64,000 nucleotides of DNA from contig JASSKH010000035.1 in assembly GCA_031763025.1 (NCBI GenBank), positions 3,384,320 through 3,448,319 on the forward strand, given 5' to 3'. The notes under the pieces were generated by a model. The model was not told where the DNA came from and searched no databases. It was given only the letters and a program-made list of their open reading frames with translations. This stretch comes from Macrocystis pyrifera (lineage: Eukaryota > Sar > Phaeophyceae > Laminariales > Laminariaceae). The first letter of the stretch is position 1. Each line of letters begins with the position of its first letter. The translations under genes and the position numbers were made by a program. Positions 1-11,082 of the stretch are shown in pieces.

Positions 1-90
1 CACGAAGACGCACATACACAATGAACAATATAAGCTTCCGCCATGCACGAAGACGCACATACGCAATGAACAATATAACCGATGTGGGAT
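1..90. repeat. Two tandem copies of a ~45-bp unit at the window edge
   Basis: The string starting CACGAAGACGCACATAC and ending in GAACAATATAA occurs at about 1-33 and again at about 46-78 with few differences. The array may continue off the left edge. Confidence 0.75.
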
Positions 91-1828
91 TACATGTACG
101 TAAGCATTTTTTCAGCTGCGAACCAGGCGCATGTTTGACATTTGCATTGACATTTGCACTGGCCGTTGAATGAGACCAGAGGGCACTGTCTTGATGAAAC
201 TTGAGCCGCAAGCAACCAACCACCCTTGTCGACATGCGCAACAACACCCACAAAGAAGAAAAAAAAACATTAGCGTTGCCTGGTATGATTTTTTGGAGGT
301 ACTCATTTTGACGTCTGCCTGCAGAGAGCGTACAAGCACCAAAACAGTGCATGCATGTCGGTTAAAGGTCACCAATCTACGTTCCCATCACGTGTAGCCT
401 ACGACAGCAGTACGCAATTCCATACGCCAAACAATATCCAGACAACGGGTACTGCATGTACTACTACTATACTGGTATTCGTTTTCTCAGCGTGCTCCTA
501 CCTACGTGGTAGAGCTTTCCCCTGACCTGCAATACCCGCTAAACTGCTCTCGACTGGATGCATGTGACAACACCAAGATGAAAAAAAAAAAAAACACTAC
601 GAGCGGCGATTCCACCACTACTATTGAGTCACGATATTTTGAGAAAAAATACGGTAACAGGAGGCAGAAATCAAGCACGACGTCTCCCTGATGCTTAGGG
701 GGGACGTGAAGCTTTTCTCCCCTCCCTTGTGTTGACGCCAAGCCAAGCCGGGCGGTCTACTGACCCTCCCCCTGCTTATTGGCAGTTATGACGACAAACA
801 CAGAAAAAAAGTACAAGGCCTATGCCAGCTCTAACACCTAAAAATCCCGGGCTACGTGTCTCCTTCGCAACATCTAGTTTCACGCCAGCCTCCCTTTCCC
901 CCTCAATGTAACCCCCAACCCCCCGTCCCCAACTCCCCCCTCGTCCCCCACCGCCACATTTTTCGGTGAAATGTGGGTTGGAAAGTAGAATTTTGCGATC
1001 GAGTCACCGGAATAAAGACCATCGATCAAACCTTGTGGGGTCAAGGTATAGCGACAAAACAATTGGAGGCATGTGCGGGCGTACCAAACGTCTAGAATGA
1101 GCCCAACGAGTGGTGCCGCGTCGTACATTTTGTTGCCTTGTACCAGGTAGGGTACTTCGGGTACTGTAATCATAGAATATCCTACCCAGCGGCGGTAGCA
1201 TGGGCTCGCTTCGTGCGGCCGATCCTGTAATAATCGTCATATATTTTCGTCGCTCTCTCCCTCTGACCTCCATAAGGGGGTGAGGCAAAAAATGCCATCC
1301 AGGGAATGCAAACCCTGCGGTACATGAGACAGGCAGCTGAAAATTGTGATGGTACGCATTTTCAGGATACCAGACAGCCCGCACTTGCAAAACCCTTCGC
1401 CACACCACTGCAACTGACGAACACACCGCGGTTCTGCAGTAGAGAACGCGCAATTGCACCTCGTGAAACGCTCCAACATGAGCGAACGAGATTGCCGCCT
1501 TCTCAGAAAAACAGTCAACACCGAAAACTTCAACAATTTGTGACTGGTAATATTCGCTTATAGCTTACGTCGGCTCACAGCCAATGCGACAGATCCAACG
1601 AACACGGGCTTATATCCAACGCCCCCGATCAAACGCGCACTAGCATAGATTCAACGTCCCAGATCCAACGAACGCTAGCATAGATCTAGTGACGGAAATA
1701 AAAATAATCTGCTGACGCGTCTCAAAAAGCGTGCCACTTTTAATCATAAAGCAACATGAATCAGGTACATGGTGATTTACGGCAGCAGTTGCCTATCTAC
1801 GAACGATAAAGAAATAGTCTGGACGTCC
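91..1828. other. No gene recognised
   Basis: Mixed-composition DNA with short homopolymers. Open frames here are short, lack recognisable protein motifs and conflict with one another on the two strands. I see no splice-bounded exon. Confidence 0.5.
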
Positions 1829-2058
1829 TCATCGACATTCCACGATTTTCAAAAAAAAGCAAGGTCTCAGTCTATTCTGCTTAAAAGAAACAGTGGTATC
1901 CGCTGCCGTCGCCTTCGTCGCAACTCTTCCGCCTCCGCTACGCTTTAAAAAACCAAAAAGCCTCCTTCGTTCTTGTTGAAACCCACACCCGTCTCTGTCC
2001 CCTGGCACCACTGGTGCTGCTCCTCTCGTCAAAGCCGTAATCGAAGCCGTCACAGCCG

Positions 2059-3195
2059 TCATCGAAGACGCCACGCTTCCGCCGACTCCGGCACTGTTCC
2101 TACCGCTCCACCTGCCGCCCCGCCGATCCCCTGCGCTGGTCCCTCCGCCGGTACAAGTCCCAGGGCCGCTGCATTCTCCCACCCCAACGCTGCTCCACCG
2201 CCGCCCACCGCCGCCGCCGCCGTTGCTTGAACCCTCGACGCTAAGAGCACCGGGTCCGGGAGGTCGCCGGCCATGCCCCCGTTTGCTCCTCCAGGGAAGG
2301 CGACCTCGCCGGCGTAAGGCTCCCGCATCAGCCTCCTTCGCTTGGCTCGGAGCTTCTGCACCTCGTCAGCATCCCCGTCTTCCTCCGCGATCGCGATGTG
2401 CTCCTTAAGCATGTCCAGCTCCTGCCGCCTCCGGTCTATCTCCAAGCTCTGGGTGAGGGCGGAATTCAGGCGTCCGAGAATGGCAACAACTTCGGCTTGC
2501 TGCGCCGTGCTCTTGGCGATCGCCTCGGCAAGCATCGCCTTCGGCGTCTGCACCTCGGGCTTGTCCTTATCCTCCCTCTCTTTTTTCGCTTCAGCTGCCT
2601 CGCTTTTTTTTCGGCTCATGGGGAGGAGGGCGCCGCTCGAGTCCATGGGGACGGCATCGCTCGGGTCCTTCAGCTTGAAATTTTCCGCGGAATGAACGCG
2701 CGCAGTCCCACCTGAAGTCTGGGAACCCTCTCCTTTTTTGCCCGCCGGTTTAGGCGGGTCGCAGGAGGTCGAGCTGCTGATTCGAGGGTCCGGGTTGCTG
2801 CTAAGCGGGCCCCAGAATATCCAGCTCAGGAAGTATTGCGGGAGCCAGTTGGCGGGCATACTCTTGGCGTAAATCGTTTCCTCCTTTCGCTCCCGGATGG
2901 GTGTCACCGCCGAGCTCGTCCCATGAGCCGGCACCGGCCCTAGGTCCTCTCCGTAGCCATTGTGGGCGTGGGAGGTGACGTCAATAGGGGCAGCGTGGTT
3001 GGCGGAGGCGGCTGCGCGGGGACTGTCACCATCCACCCTCTTCTTGCGCCCGTGCTCTTCTTCCTCTTTTTTTTCCCAAATGCTCTCGACGAGGGCCTGT
3101 AGCACGTCACTCATTTCTTGCTCGGTCTGGAAAATGCCGCTTGCGGGCTTGACCCTGGCGTAGGACGAAACAAAAACAAAAAAGAGCCGAAACAT
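2059..3195 (-). CDS. Hypothetical protein with charged coiled-coil C-terminal region
   Basis: A 378-codon open frame, by far the longest coherent one in the first 9 kb. The first ~30 codons (start 3195) may be intron or UTR; a better start is the Met at about 3109 (MSDVLQALVESIWEKK), just after a splice-acceptor-like CAG. The middle is Lys/Glu-rich (about residues 205-220). Residues ~225-300 look like an amphipathic coiled coil followed by a basic patch (KLRAKRRRLMREPY). The tail is Gly/Ala-rich. I recognise no catalytic domain. Basic coiled-coil tails of this kind occur in Myb/SANT-like proteins, including the DNA-binding partner of Harbinger transposases, but no Myb helix is visible. A hydrophobic patch (NWLPQYFLSWIFW) in an otherwise polar protein may mark an unspliced intron. 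A nuclear role is only a guess. Confidence 0.45.
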   Translation of the reverse strand: MFRLFFVFVSSYARVKPASGIFQTEQEMSDVLQALVESIWEKKEEEEHGRKKRVDGDSPRAAASANHAAPIDVTSHAHNGYGEDLGPVPAHGTSSAVTPIRERKEETIYAKSMPANWLPQYFLSWIFWGPLSSNPDPRISSSTSCDPPKPAGKKGEGSQTSGGTARVHSAENFKLKDPSDAVPMDSSGALLPMSRKKSEAAEAKKEREDKDKPEVQTPKAMLAEAIAKSTAQQAEVVAILGRLNSALTQSLEIDRRRQELDMLKEHIAIAEEDGDADEVQKLRAKRRRLMREPYAGEVAFPGGANGGMAGDLPDPVLLASRVQATAAAAVGGGGAALGWENAAALGLVPAEGPAQGIGGAAGGAVGTVPESAEAWRLR

Positions 3196-3720
3196 GCGGC
3201 ATTAATGTTCAAGACAAAAACTCCATCGACGCAGCCTGGTGAACGAAACGTTCCACCGCGCCCGTATAACTTTACTGTTGTAGCTGGTACCTGGTACTTA
3301 TATAACGGACTGTTTTACACGCACGGTTACAAACAAAAAAAAGGGCAGGCGATGCAATTCTTACCGTTCCCGCATCGCGTTTTCACTTTTCTCGGACATG
3401 TCTCGTATTGATAGAGAAGGAATAGAGAAGGAACAGGGATAAAATTAGAAAACTGCACCACGACCCGTTTCACATCAAACTATTAATAAAAGGCCGTCAC
3501 CTTCACTGAAAGTCACCCCGCTCAAAAGCTGCTGATCCAAGCACACGAGGTAACGAGCGCGGCAACAAATATCGAACAAACGAAAAATGAAAACCAAAAG
3601 CATGCCACCACCTACTACTTGTACACCGGCGTTTTCAAGGCGTCGTGGCCGTTTTAGTCCAGATCCCCTCGGCAAAGCTCGCCTTTTTGAAGTACTGATG
3701 TGCTGTTGATAGCTGCTATG
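3196..3720. other. No gene recognised
   Basis: AT-rich spacer upstream of the minus-strand gene, so its promoter should lie here. I cannot point to a TATA box or other defined element. Confidence 0.4.
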
Positions 3721-4262
3721 TCATGTGCCTTCGAGGTACGTATAAAAAAGAAATAATTCACACCAACTCAAGTCGTTAATTAAATAGTAGTCACCCACCC
3801 ATACATTGTTGTGTCCTACACCGTTTCCCCCCCCAAAAAAGCAATCAATTATTTCACACTCGTGTAAATATCGTGTGCATCAGATCATAAACATAGACAA
3901 AACACACTTGTCAATTCTGCAGCTTCAGATTTTGTCTTCTTCATATACGTACGGGATGTATATCCTGCACGACGCCACGTAAACCTGTCATGCGCCTTCG
4001 ACGTACATACAAAAAAGAAATAATTCACACTAACTCAAGTCGTTCAATAAATAATAGTCACCACCCATACATTGGCATAACCTATACCGTCTCCTTCCCC
4101 CCCCCCCAAAAAATGACTTAAACGACATACTCGTGTAAATATCGTGTGCATTATATCATAAATACAGACAAAACACACTTTCGAATTCTGCACCGTCAGA
4201 TTTTGTCTTCCTCACATACGTACGGGATGTATATCCTGCACGAGGGAGGCCAAGTAAACCCC
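3721..4262. repeat. Tandem duplication, two ~260-bp units
   Basis: The segment from about 3721 (ATGTGCCTTCGAGGTACGT) to 3983 recurs from about 3988 to 4262 in the same order. Shared blocks include AAGAAATAATTCACAC, a C-run followed by A-run, CTCGTGTAAATATCGTG and ACGTACGGGATGTATATC. The copies differ at scattered bases, so the duplication is not recent. Confidence 0.85.
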
Positions 4263-4286
4263 GTAGTTCGCGCGATGGAAATATCA

Positions 4287-4397
4287 CTATTACGGGGGAC
4301 CATAGTAAATAGGACCAAATATTGTTAGTAAAAAGAGGGAAATATATAGGTTTTTGTGTATATCATAGGTCCTATTAACTATGGACCTCCGTAATAG
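4287..4397 (+). mobile_element. Palindromic MITE copy 1
   Basis: Starts CTATTACGGGGGACCATAG and ends with the inverse CTATGGACCTCCGTAATAG. The core carries AATATTGTTAGTAAAAA and ATATATAGGTTTTTGTG. About 111 bp with ~30-bp terminal inverted repeats; no coding capacity. Confidence 0.9.
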
Positions 4398-4495
4398 TAT
4401 AGTATGACACGCACAAAGCTTGCAAAGATGAGCTTCGACGAGATCCTCGATATCACTCACAGCTGTTTTTTTTCATTTTATTTCTATGAATGTCA

Positions 4496-4605
4496 TATTA
4501 CGGGGGACCATAGTTAATAGGACCTACGGCACACACAAAAACCTGTGTATTTACCCATTTTTACTAACAATATATGGTCCTATTTACTATGCTCCCCCGA
4601 AATAG
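4496..4605 (-). mobile_element. Palindromic MITE copy 2
   Basis: Same family as copy 1, about 100 bp away in the opposite orientation (core reads ACACAAAAACCTGTGTATTT then TTTTTACTAACAATAT). The right end has decayed to CCCCCGAAATAG. Confidence 0.88.
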
Positions 4606-7438
4606 GTGGAAACTACGAGTAACTATTATTAATATTAATAGTACTTCTGTCAGTCGGGGCCCAAACCAAGCCAACCGCAAAACCACGTTTTTTTGTATTA
4701 TTTTTAAAGGCTGGCTCACTGAGGGCTCACTGAGAGATATATCACTGAGGTACTGTCCGTAGCCATACTCAACAGGTGTGCGCGGTCAAAGCTCCACAAG
4801 GTACAGGCTCCATACTCGACATCGGGATCACCGAAAAAATAAAATAGAAAAAATAAAATAAAATAAAATAAAATAAAAGGGTCACAAAGGAAATGGGCTT
4901 GCTAGAGTCCCACCGCCCTCCACAAGTGCAGCGATGATTATTTATAAGAGCGCTACGCAGTAAAACGGTAGCATACGTACGCCGTTCGCAGGTGGCTCGA
5001 TGTCATTTTATTTGTCAGCGGCTTGGGCGAGTTGTTGAGGCAGGGGCCACCTTTCGGGTGCGTCCAACTTGCTCGATTTCCCCGCCACCGCCGATATCCC
5101 TAGACAACTTTTTTTTGTTTCTTCCTGTTTTTTTTGCTCATCTCATTAATGATCTTAACGCCCTTCTTTTCTTGCTCCGTCCTATTATTAATAATAGTCG
5201 CAACTCAGAACCGAGGTCACATAGCAGGCTCCCCTCCCCTCTCCCCGCTACGGCGGTTCTTGCCTTGGCAGGCATTTTTATCGCGACAAGAAATCAGCCC
5301 TTTCTTTTCTCGTCGACTACTAGTAGCGTCGAATGGCGCTGTATCAACCACTAACCGTTCATCTTCATACGTAGCTCCTTGCAGCCAAGTTGCTTTGCAC
5401 GAGGACACGTTAGAGTATAACCACGTCAAAAGGCCTTCCAACAGTGTTCAGCTCCAAGCAGTCTTTTTGCCCGAGCATTTCAGTCGGTGTTATCTGCTGC
5501 AGCTGCTGCAGTGCATTGATGTGCTGTATGCCGCTTCAATATCTTCGGGGTCGGGCTCTTTCAGTGTGTCTATGACTACGAGCTGGTTCAAGCATACCGC
5601 CCCAAAATGATCAAGTACCTGGTATGCAATAATGTCCGATTATAAATAAAAGGCGCTTTTTGGAGAGAGACCCTGAAATTTGACTTTCGACAAACACGTG
5701 TTCCATCCCCCTCTGTAAGCCCATTACAGACACTGTTTTTTTTTTCCCGCCAGATACGTACCGTATATATACATATATATATTTGTTTTTGAAATCGTTT
5801 TTGGGATATCTGGGTCCAGATCGAAAATAAAAAATAAACAAAAAAGGTCATGTAACCTGTTGGCAGGGGTGAACAGAACACGTACGAAAAGCTTCAGGGT
5901 CTATCTTCCATCTCCAAAAAACGTCGTGGACATTTCGACATGCGTGCGGTACAGAGTGCAAAAAAAAAATAGTCGCAGCAGGGATATCAACTTTTGGCGT
6001 TAAACAAGACTAGATGTTGGTCCTACGCAGTCAGCTCCTTGGAATATTAGCGCGATTTTTTCTACGGCCATGCCTTCGAGTGTACCTGGAACCGGTTAGT
6101 TTAGCAAAAAAAGCGAAAAAAAAAAACATTTTTTTCCTACCGAATCGCCTGTAAGTTTTTTTCACCTTTTTGAAGACCTGTGACCTGTGGGTGATCGGGA
6201 CACAATTTCGTCACTGGCGTCAGCCCTAGGCCTTTGACAAACAAAACAACGGGTTACGTACGTAACCACACTCGAGTAGATATTGCGAACGGCATTCGTG
6301 GCGGACAAAATTTGGGGCGATAATACTTGAACCGGTCTGTAGTGTCAACAGGTCATCTCTTGCAAGACCATTTTGATAATCCGAAAATTTGGCCCCGACC
6401 TTTGCCTTTGCTCGGTACCAGGTACCAGGTACACAGTTTTGAGTCGGAGATCGACCGAATGAAGCTTGCTATTGTAGGAATACCGTGCGGCCTTACGCTG
6501 AGAGGCACCTGGACACCTGAACCTCTTTTCTTTTGTCCAGGGCCGTAGTTCGAAAGCTTGACGCTGTTGTCAGTTTCGAAAGAAAAAATACAAAACAGGT
6601 CATGTGTTTTTTTCAGACATGTGCTGGTGGTTCACCTGAAAATATGGAAAAACATACTGTTTTTCAGGAAAACAAGGCAAATATATGTATAAAAAAACAA
6701 CTCCGGAGTTGTTCCATCCGAAGCTAACAGCGTTAAAACTTGGAACTACGTACTTGTACGACGTAAGCCCCTGGAGAAAGAAAGAACGGGTTCAGGCGCT
6801 CTATCCGGAAGGCCGCAGGTATTCTGAGGAGAGCAAGCTTGATTCGGTCTATCTCCGACAAAAAAAACTATTAAAGCAAATTGGGGGCAATTTTATTGGG
6901 TCTGAAAGCCTGTTATACACCCGGTGAGGAGTGTCAGGTATGCAAGGTACGGGCTTGCCACAGCAGAATTCCCCGTGTATTTACACTACTGAACAGTCAG
7001 GGAGAAGGCTCGTAACCACGGCAGCAACCATTGTTCAGTATGACATCTTCATAAGTAGCGAGTTCGTTGCGCACAGTAACTGTCAGATACTGTAGACCAC
7101 CATAAAATCTACACACTGTACATACGTAGCACGTTTGATCTAACTGCTGTAAGTATCACACGCAGCTTGCAAAGAAAGATGAGGTTTCATGAAGGTTTCG
7201 ATCTCACAGCTGAGGTGTTGTGTTTTTTTAATTACAGCAGTCCTAATCGTTTACCTAGTCTGCTCGTACTCGGATACTATGGGGAGTCATACCTGGGCGG
7301 TTTTGTCGACGCTTTGCCAGAAATCAAACGACGGATCCCATATCCGACTCGGAAGGGCATATGCTACTGTACAATCGGTTCAATTTGGAGCTGTACGATA
7401 TGGAGGATGATGCCCCGTTCACTCTAAATGTACGCATG
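4606..7438. other. No gene recognised; low-complexity islands
   Basis: Contains an AAAAT repeat (about 4840-4878), several A/T homopolymers and tandem TACCAGGTA motifs (6415-6432). No open frame here has recognisable motifs or convincing splice sites. Confidence 0.5.
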
Positions 7439-8090
7439 CTAAATAAATGCCGAGGTCATGGAGACCCTGCTATACGGGTGCGTGACGTGGACATTTGGTC
7501 AGGAGCGCTTCGTTGAGCTCCGAACGGCACACCACAACGTCCTCCTACAGATCATTGGCTTCCAGCACCGACAGCGCACCGACAAGGCGCCTCATGTCGT
7601 GCGCCAAGGCCCTCAAGAAGGCACAACGCGAGAGCGTTGAGACGACCGTCCGCAAACGACGCCTCCCCTTTGCGGGGGGCCTACAGCGGACGACCCATGA
7701 GCGGCTGATCCATCGGATGATGTTTGGGACGGCGGCTAATGGGGAAACCCGGCATCAGGCCGACTAGAAAATAAGTGCGCCCAATGTCTAGCAGACAACC
7801 TCAGGGTGTTTACGGCCACGATGGGTCCACGGAAAGCTGCCCTTTACTGTTGAGAGTAGAGACGGTGCTATGGCCGAGGGCGGCTAACAAGAGTGGGAAG
7901 TGGTATCGGGGAGTCGTCGAGGCGGCGGACTTTTTCACGCCGAGGTGGCACAGGGGCGAGGCGGAGAGGAGCTGGCTACGCCACGCAGCTGTGGTTGCCA
8001 AGAGAGGCGACAAGGGGAGGGGGGGGGGGTGTACTCGATAGGAGAGATGTACTCGATCTCATGCATGGCCGTAGTCGTATGACCATAGAC
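7439..8090 (+). pseudogene. 5'-truncated LINE-type retrotransposon, C-terminal reverse-transcriptase region
   Basis: Read in two frames, this segment matches the thumb/C-terminal part of LINE reverse transcriptases: METLLYGCVTWTFGQERF, then LRTAHHNVLLQIIGF, then after a frame change near 7580 SCAKALKKAQRESVETT, RKRRLPFAGGLQRT and HRMMFG. Further downstream WPRA..KSGKWYRGVVEAAD (about 7870-7925) and RHAAVVAKRGDKG (about 7980-8017) look like the poorly conserved C-terminus of the same protein. The catalytic YADD part lies 5' of the break and is absent. The copy ends in a poly(G) run and a 60-bp module found elsewhere in the window. Frameshifted and truncated, so dead. Confidence 0.75.
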
Positions 8091-8126
8091 AAGGGGAGGA
8101 GGGGGGGGGGGGGGGGGGGGGGGGGG
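8020..8126 (+). repeat. LINE 3' module flanked by long poly(G)
   Basis: G-run, then TGTACTCGATAGGAGAGATG, a second TGTACTCGAT, CATGCATGGCCGTAGTC and GTATGACCATAGAC, then GGGGAGGA and a G-run of about 26. The same module recurs at 23.25, 23.45, 41.52, 50.47 and 55.2 kb, nearly always beside a G/C homopolymer. Confidence 0.8.
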
Positions 8127-8986
8127 CGGCAGCTGTACTAGTACAGCTGTCTACGAATGCAGAAACGAAATGACAGATCGTGTGGCAAGGTCTCGACTCG
8201 ACTACTGTAGTAAGTGGAACGTGTGATACTATGACTCTTGACTTCTAGTGTTTTGCTTACTTTTGCTAAGTTGATCACTGAGGGGGGCGACGGAGGCAGT
8301 ACTGATACTTGGCACCACTAATGACGAGAGTAGCAAGGAGATGACAAATGGTGTGGCAAGGTCCCCGGATCGGCTTTGTAGCAGAGACGGGAACCCATGT
8401 TACTATCACCGCCTTGAGCACGATTTTTCTTATTTCTTGTTTCTTTGCCTTGTTCCGCTCGTTGTCTCTGTTTTCCCCCCCGCCGCCCTTATGCCGGTAT
8501 GTTCCTCTCCTTCGTGCAGCTTCGTGCGCGCAACAGTTATCTATTCCTGTTCGGCACGTACATATATAAAATTAACAACAGCTGCGAGATCGGGGTTTAG
8601 TCGAAATGAATATCTTTGCAAGCTGTGTGATACTTCGATCGCGCGTACTGCAGGTTTTATATGGCCTCGTGTTTTTCTTCCTGCAGCCTTTCTGATCTTC
8701 TAGCGTCGTTTGTACTATTAATACGTGATAATTCTCTTTTTTTCCCTTCTTTTTTTCTCTCTTGTTTCCTGGTCTGGCTTGCTATGTTTCGTTCTCGTAC
8801 CCGGTACGTTGGCATTTCACTTGCTTCACCATGACTCAGGAGCGATCTTTTATTTTATCTAGTCTCACAGTCTGTGACCACATAATTTTCATCTCTAGGA
8901 TAAAGAATCAGGACGGACACTGGGTGTACTTATTAAAATGGGCGAACAAAAAAGGTTCAATGTGAAGGCAACACATACCTATTGTA
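8127..8986. other. No gene recognised
   Basis: Contains a pyrimidine-rich stretch (about 8730-8765) and no convincing exon. Confidence 0.45.
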
Positions 8987-9055
8987 CTATCACGGGGGAC
9001 CCTAGTAAAAAGGACCTACGGTATACACAAAAACCTATACATTCACCTATTTTTA
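8987..9055 (-). mobile_element. Truncated palindromic MITE copy 3a
   Basis: Begins CTATCACGGGGGACCCTAG and runs to CACCTATTTTTA. The distal half is missing, because a full copy starts at exactly this point. Confidence 0.8.
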
Positions 9056-9165
9056 CTATTACGGGGGTCCATAGTTAACGGGACCAAATTTTGTTAGTAA
9101 AAATAGTAAAATATATAGGTTTTTATGTACACCATAGGTCCTGTTTACTATGGACCCCCGTAACA
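9056..9165 (+). mobile_element. Palindromic MITE copy 3b
   Basis: Full-length copy, CTATTACGGGGGTCCATAG to CTATGGACCCCCGTAA, joined directly to the truncated copy 3a. The arrangement suggests one MITE inserted into another or a tandem with deletion. Confidence 0.88.
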
Positions 9166-10765
9166 TTAATAATCACAACCCACGATCGGCCAAAAAAAGC
9201 AGGCATCCCCATATGCTTTCCAACATATTTGGATCTGAATACGTGTTTCCTCGTAATAGTCTGTCCTATTCGTAGTGACGCGGACTTGTGCTTGGCAATT
9301 CGAAAATATATATTTCTTGTTATTGAATTCGGATGTGATTGGTCGAAAAGTGAATCACCAAGCAGGCATTTTAAAGTGAAATTAAAAAAAAAAAAAAAAA
9401 AAATCAACAAGTATCTCGGGACTGCTTTGCACTTCTTCGTTCGTTCAAGTTTTGTATTCAATTGGGGTAGCTTGTCCAACTCGGTGTGGCATATCTCCAT
9501 GAAACCGATTCACGCCACGCACACTCGAGCCGTCTCGTCCACTGCTTCAGAGGCGAGATCCATCTCTCCCGAGAGGAAGGGCCACCGGAGCACGCAGCCG
9601 CAGCGCGAGGTCCGACGGCCCCTAGCACAGAGTAGACCATCCGCGGCGCCCTTAAAAAATTATAGCGCCGTCACGAACTCAGTTTTTCGTCCCTCGCCGC
9701 CTCGCAAACCCCACGACCACCGACCAGGTCACGACTTCGCGCAGAAGTTCGATCGTTGTATATCCGTCGCTGCTACCCGCGTGGGGCTTCGGGACTGCGC
9801 CAGCCCACACAAGACATCCGCAGAACAATAGCCTCCCAGCCGGTGCCGGAAAAAAAAAAAATCTGCCGCTTGCCGCGGCGCCCCGGGGAGGACTCGTGCC
9901 GTCGCTCGGCTCGTTGGTTGCCAAGCGGTGATCTTGACGTTTGTGCGTTATTTGAACTCTAGAACCCCATACGGCATTCCTGGATTGGATTGAACGCAAA
10001 ATCGTTTTTTTAGACGAAGTCCTATTCAATTACGTAGCCGGTACGAGACAAATATTCAACTACGAAATTTATCCATGTTCCGGCACTAACAGGTAGTCGT
10101 ACTTCTACAACGTATAAATACAACTGAGCAACTGAGAAGCTCATCTTTTTTTTCCTGGCCTCAAAGATCCTGGGAAAATGATAAAAAGGGGGTTGGAATA
10201 CGTAACTATTCGTACCAGTGTCCAACTAAAATATTAATGCAAAATCTTTATTGTTACACCATTGATACTGCAGAAATACTACGGAGCAATTTTATATCCT
10301 CGCCATTCAAAGGGATGTGAAACACACGCCGACACATCAATCTCCCATAAGAAGACTCTTCAGCACACTCGCATTACTCGCGAAACGTGCGAACCAGGCC
10401 CGTTCTTCCCGGAGTGGCGGGGCATGAGAGCATCAGACCTGAGACACGAGAGCCGTTTGGCGAGAGGCATCATCCGTGGCTGTATGCCATTTGTTTACGA
10501 CTATATACAGTTTCAATGTGTCGACACCGCCGTCTAACAAAATGTGTTTATCGCACCAGGTGTACATTGCTACTACTGCTGTATGTAGTTATTAATACCC
10601 GAGGTACCATTATACGTATTCCAACTACTACAACTGCTGTGATATTCGTACTGCTGAAATATTTTAATACCTGGTGGGTATTATTATTAATAGTACGCAC
10701 CGGGTATATAGGAGTATGTATATTCGAGTTGTTGTTGTTGTTGTTGTTGTTCTTGTTCTAGTTGG
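9166..10765. other. No gene recognised; GC-rich block at 9500-9960
   Basis: A 19-A run lies near 9385-9403. The block 9500-9960 is clearly GC-richer than its surroundings and open in several frames on both strands. None of those frames shows domain motifs or consistent splice sites. It could be a decayed exon or the UTR of an unseen gene. Confidence 0.4.
10733..10760 (+). repeat. (GTT)n microsatellite
   Basis: About seven GTT repeats ending in GTTCTTGTTC, just outside the SINE tail. Confidence 0.85.
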
Positions 10766-11082
10766 GTTTTTTTTATCGTCACTTTTACTTTCCAGCCTAA
10801 CTCGTAGGAGGTTTTACCCTCAGCGATCTTCTGGACAAGCCGTGGTCACAGGTGTCGTCCCGTCTCCCCCCCCCCGGTACGTGCCTTTGTTTTTTGTCGC
10901 GCATAAGGTTCAGCATTCCCTCTGCTCGTCGATTTTCATCGAATGTAGCTGACTCACGCTCTCGCGCTTTCCGCTTATCAATTTTTTAAGCAAGAAAAAG
11001 TTCCCAAGAGCATGCACTCGGTGAGACTTGAACCCACGAAATTGATCTTGATAGGCACGCGGACCACCTACCAAGCTACCGG
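10766..11082 (-). mobile_element. tRNA-derived SINE copy 1
   Basis: Full-length minus-strand copy. The tRNA-like head (about 11020-11082) has the D-arm/A-box GCTTGGTAGGTGGTCC and B-box GGGTTCAAGTCTC inside a T-stem/loop. The body contains GATGAAAATCGACGAGCA, a C/G-run and ACGACACCTGTGACCACGG. It ends in GGCTGGAAAGTAAAAGTGA plus an A-tail, seen as T-run on this strand. The tRNA head with poly(A) tail is typical of SINEs mobilised by LINE machinery. Confidence 0.85.

Noticed and set aside
9091..9831. 246-codon open frame on the plus strand
   Set aside because: Its first part runs through a MITE and a 19-A run, and the rest has no motif or splice support.
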